A stretch of DNA of 5,731 bases from Methanosphaera sp. GTDB taxonomy: Archaea > Methanobacteriota > Methanobacteria > Methanobacteriales > Methanobacteriaceae. A program made the translations under genes and the position numbers. Under the pieces are notes generated by a model. It was not told the DNA's origin. It saw only the letters and a program-made list of their open reading frames with translations, and did no database searches. The DNA lies in NCBI GenBank assembly GCA_021199865.1, contig JAJQHG010000110.1:1-5731 (forward strand), given 5' to 3'. This document shows, piece after piece, positions 5,624-5,731 of this stretch; position 1 is the stretch's first letter; the number at the start of each line of letters is the position of its first letter.

Positions 5624-5731
5624 CCAACTCTATTTCAAATAAATAACCATCATAGAACTATTTAACTTTCAATATCCACCAATATATGCTCTTAATTAAA
5701 AAAAATAGATATAAAAACACTATCTTTTTAT

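Larger units (their letters stand above)
5352..5731. other. AT-rich non-coding region upstream of the leftward operon
   Basis: About 380 bases with no open frame of useful length on either strand and no tRNA- or rRNA-like structure. It holds the presumed operon promoter at its left end and a short AT repeat at 5601-5623. The A-rich run near 5696-5717 (TTAATTAAAAAAAATAGATATA) could be the promoter of a rightward gene beyond the window, which I cannot confirm. Confidence 0.6.

Overview
This is a very AT-rich archaeal window. Gene-start signals of the GGTGA/GGAGG type, AT-rich TATA-like upstream elements and an archaeal-type GlmU-like enzyme point to a methanogen of the order Methanobacteriales. 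Composition and protein style fit Methanosphaera best; that genus call is recognition from memory, not a database result.

Left part (1-2066, + strand). Bases ~61-375 hold a decayed, stop-interrupted copy of the 3' end of the gene that follows. That following gene (376-1395) encodes a protein with an N-terminal zinc ribbon, a TPR-like helical middle and a C-terminal CFI-box domain. Next comes a four-helix membrane protein with a cytoplasmic tail (1410-2066), which probably shares its transcript.

Middle (2067-3541, + strand). A T-rich spacer is followed by a TATA-like promoter and a gene for a two-domain sugar-1-phosphate nucleotidylyltransferase/acetyltransferase (archaeal GlmU type). This housekeeping enzyme makes UDP-N-acetylhexosamine precursors for cell envelope and glycans. 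A small palindrome with T-tracts on both sides (3542-3576) probably ends transcription from both directions.

Right part (3672-5351, - strand). Four tightly packed genes read leftwards and look like one operon: two small paralogous proteins of a probable OB-fold-like type (92 and 90 aa), a 194-aa protein that resembles an AAA-type ATPase with a spoiled Walker A motif fused to two membrane helices, and a 165-aa membrane protein that resembles the YdjM/LexA-binding membrane hydrolase family but lacks its histidines. The operon's first gene has a very strong ribosome-binding site with no canonical start codon at the right distance. This four-gene cluster is the most interesting part of the window and the best candidate for an undescribed accessory system, although degenerate active sites could also mean decay.

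The last ~380 bases (5352-5731) show no gene; they are AT-rich upstream DNA with a short AT repeat.
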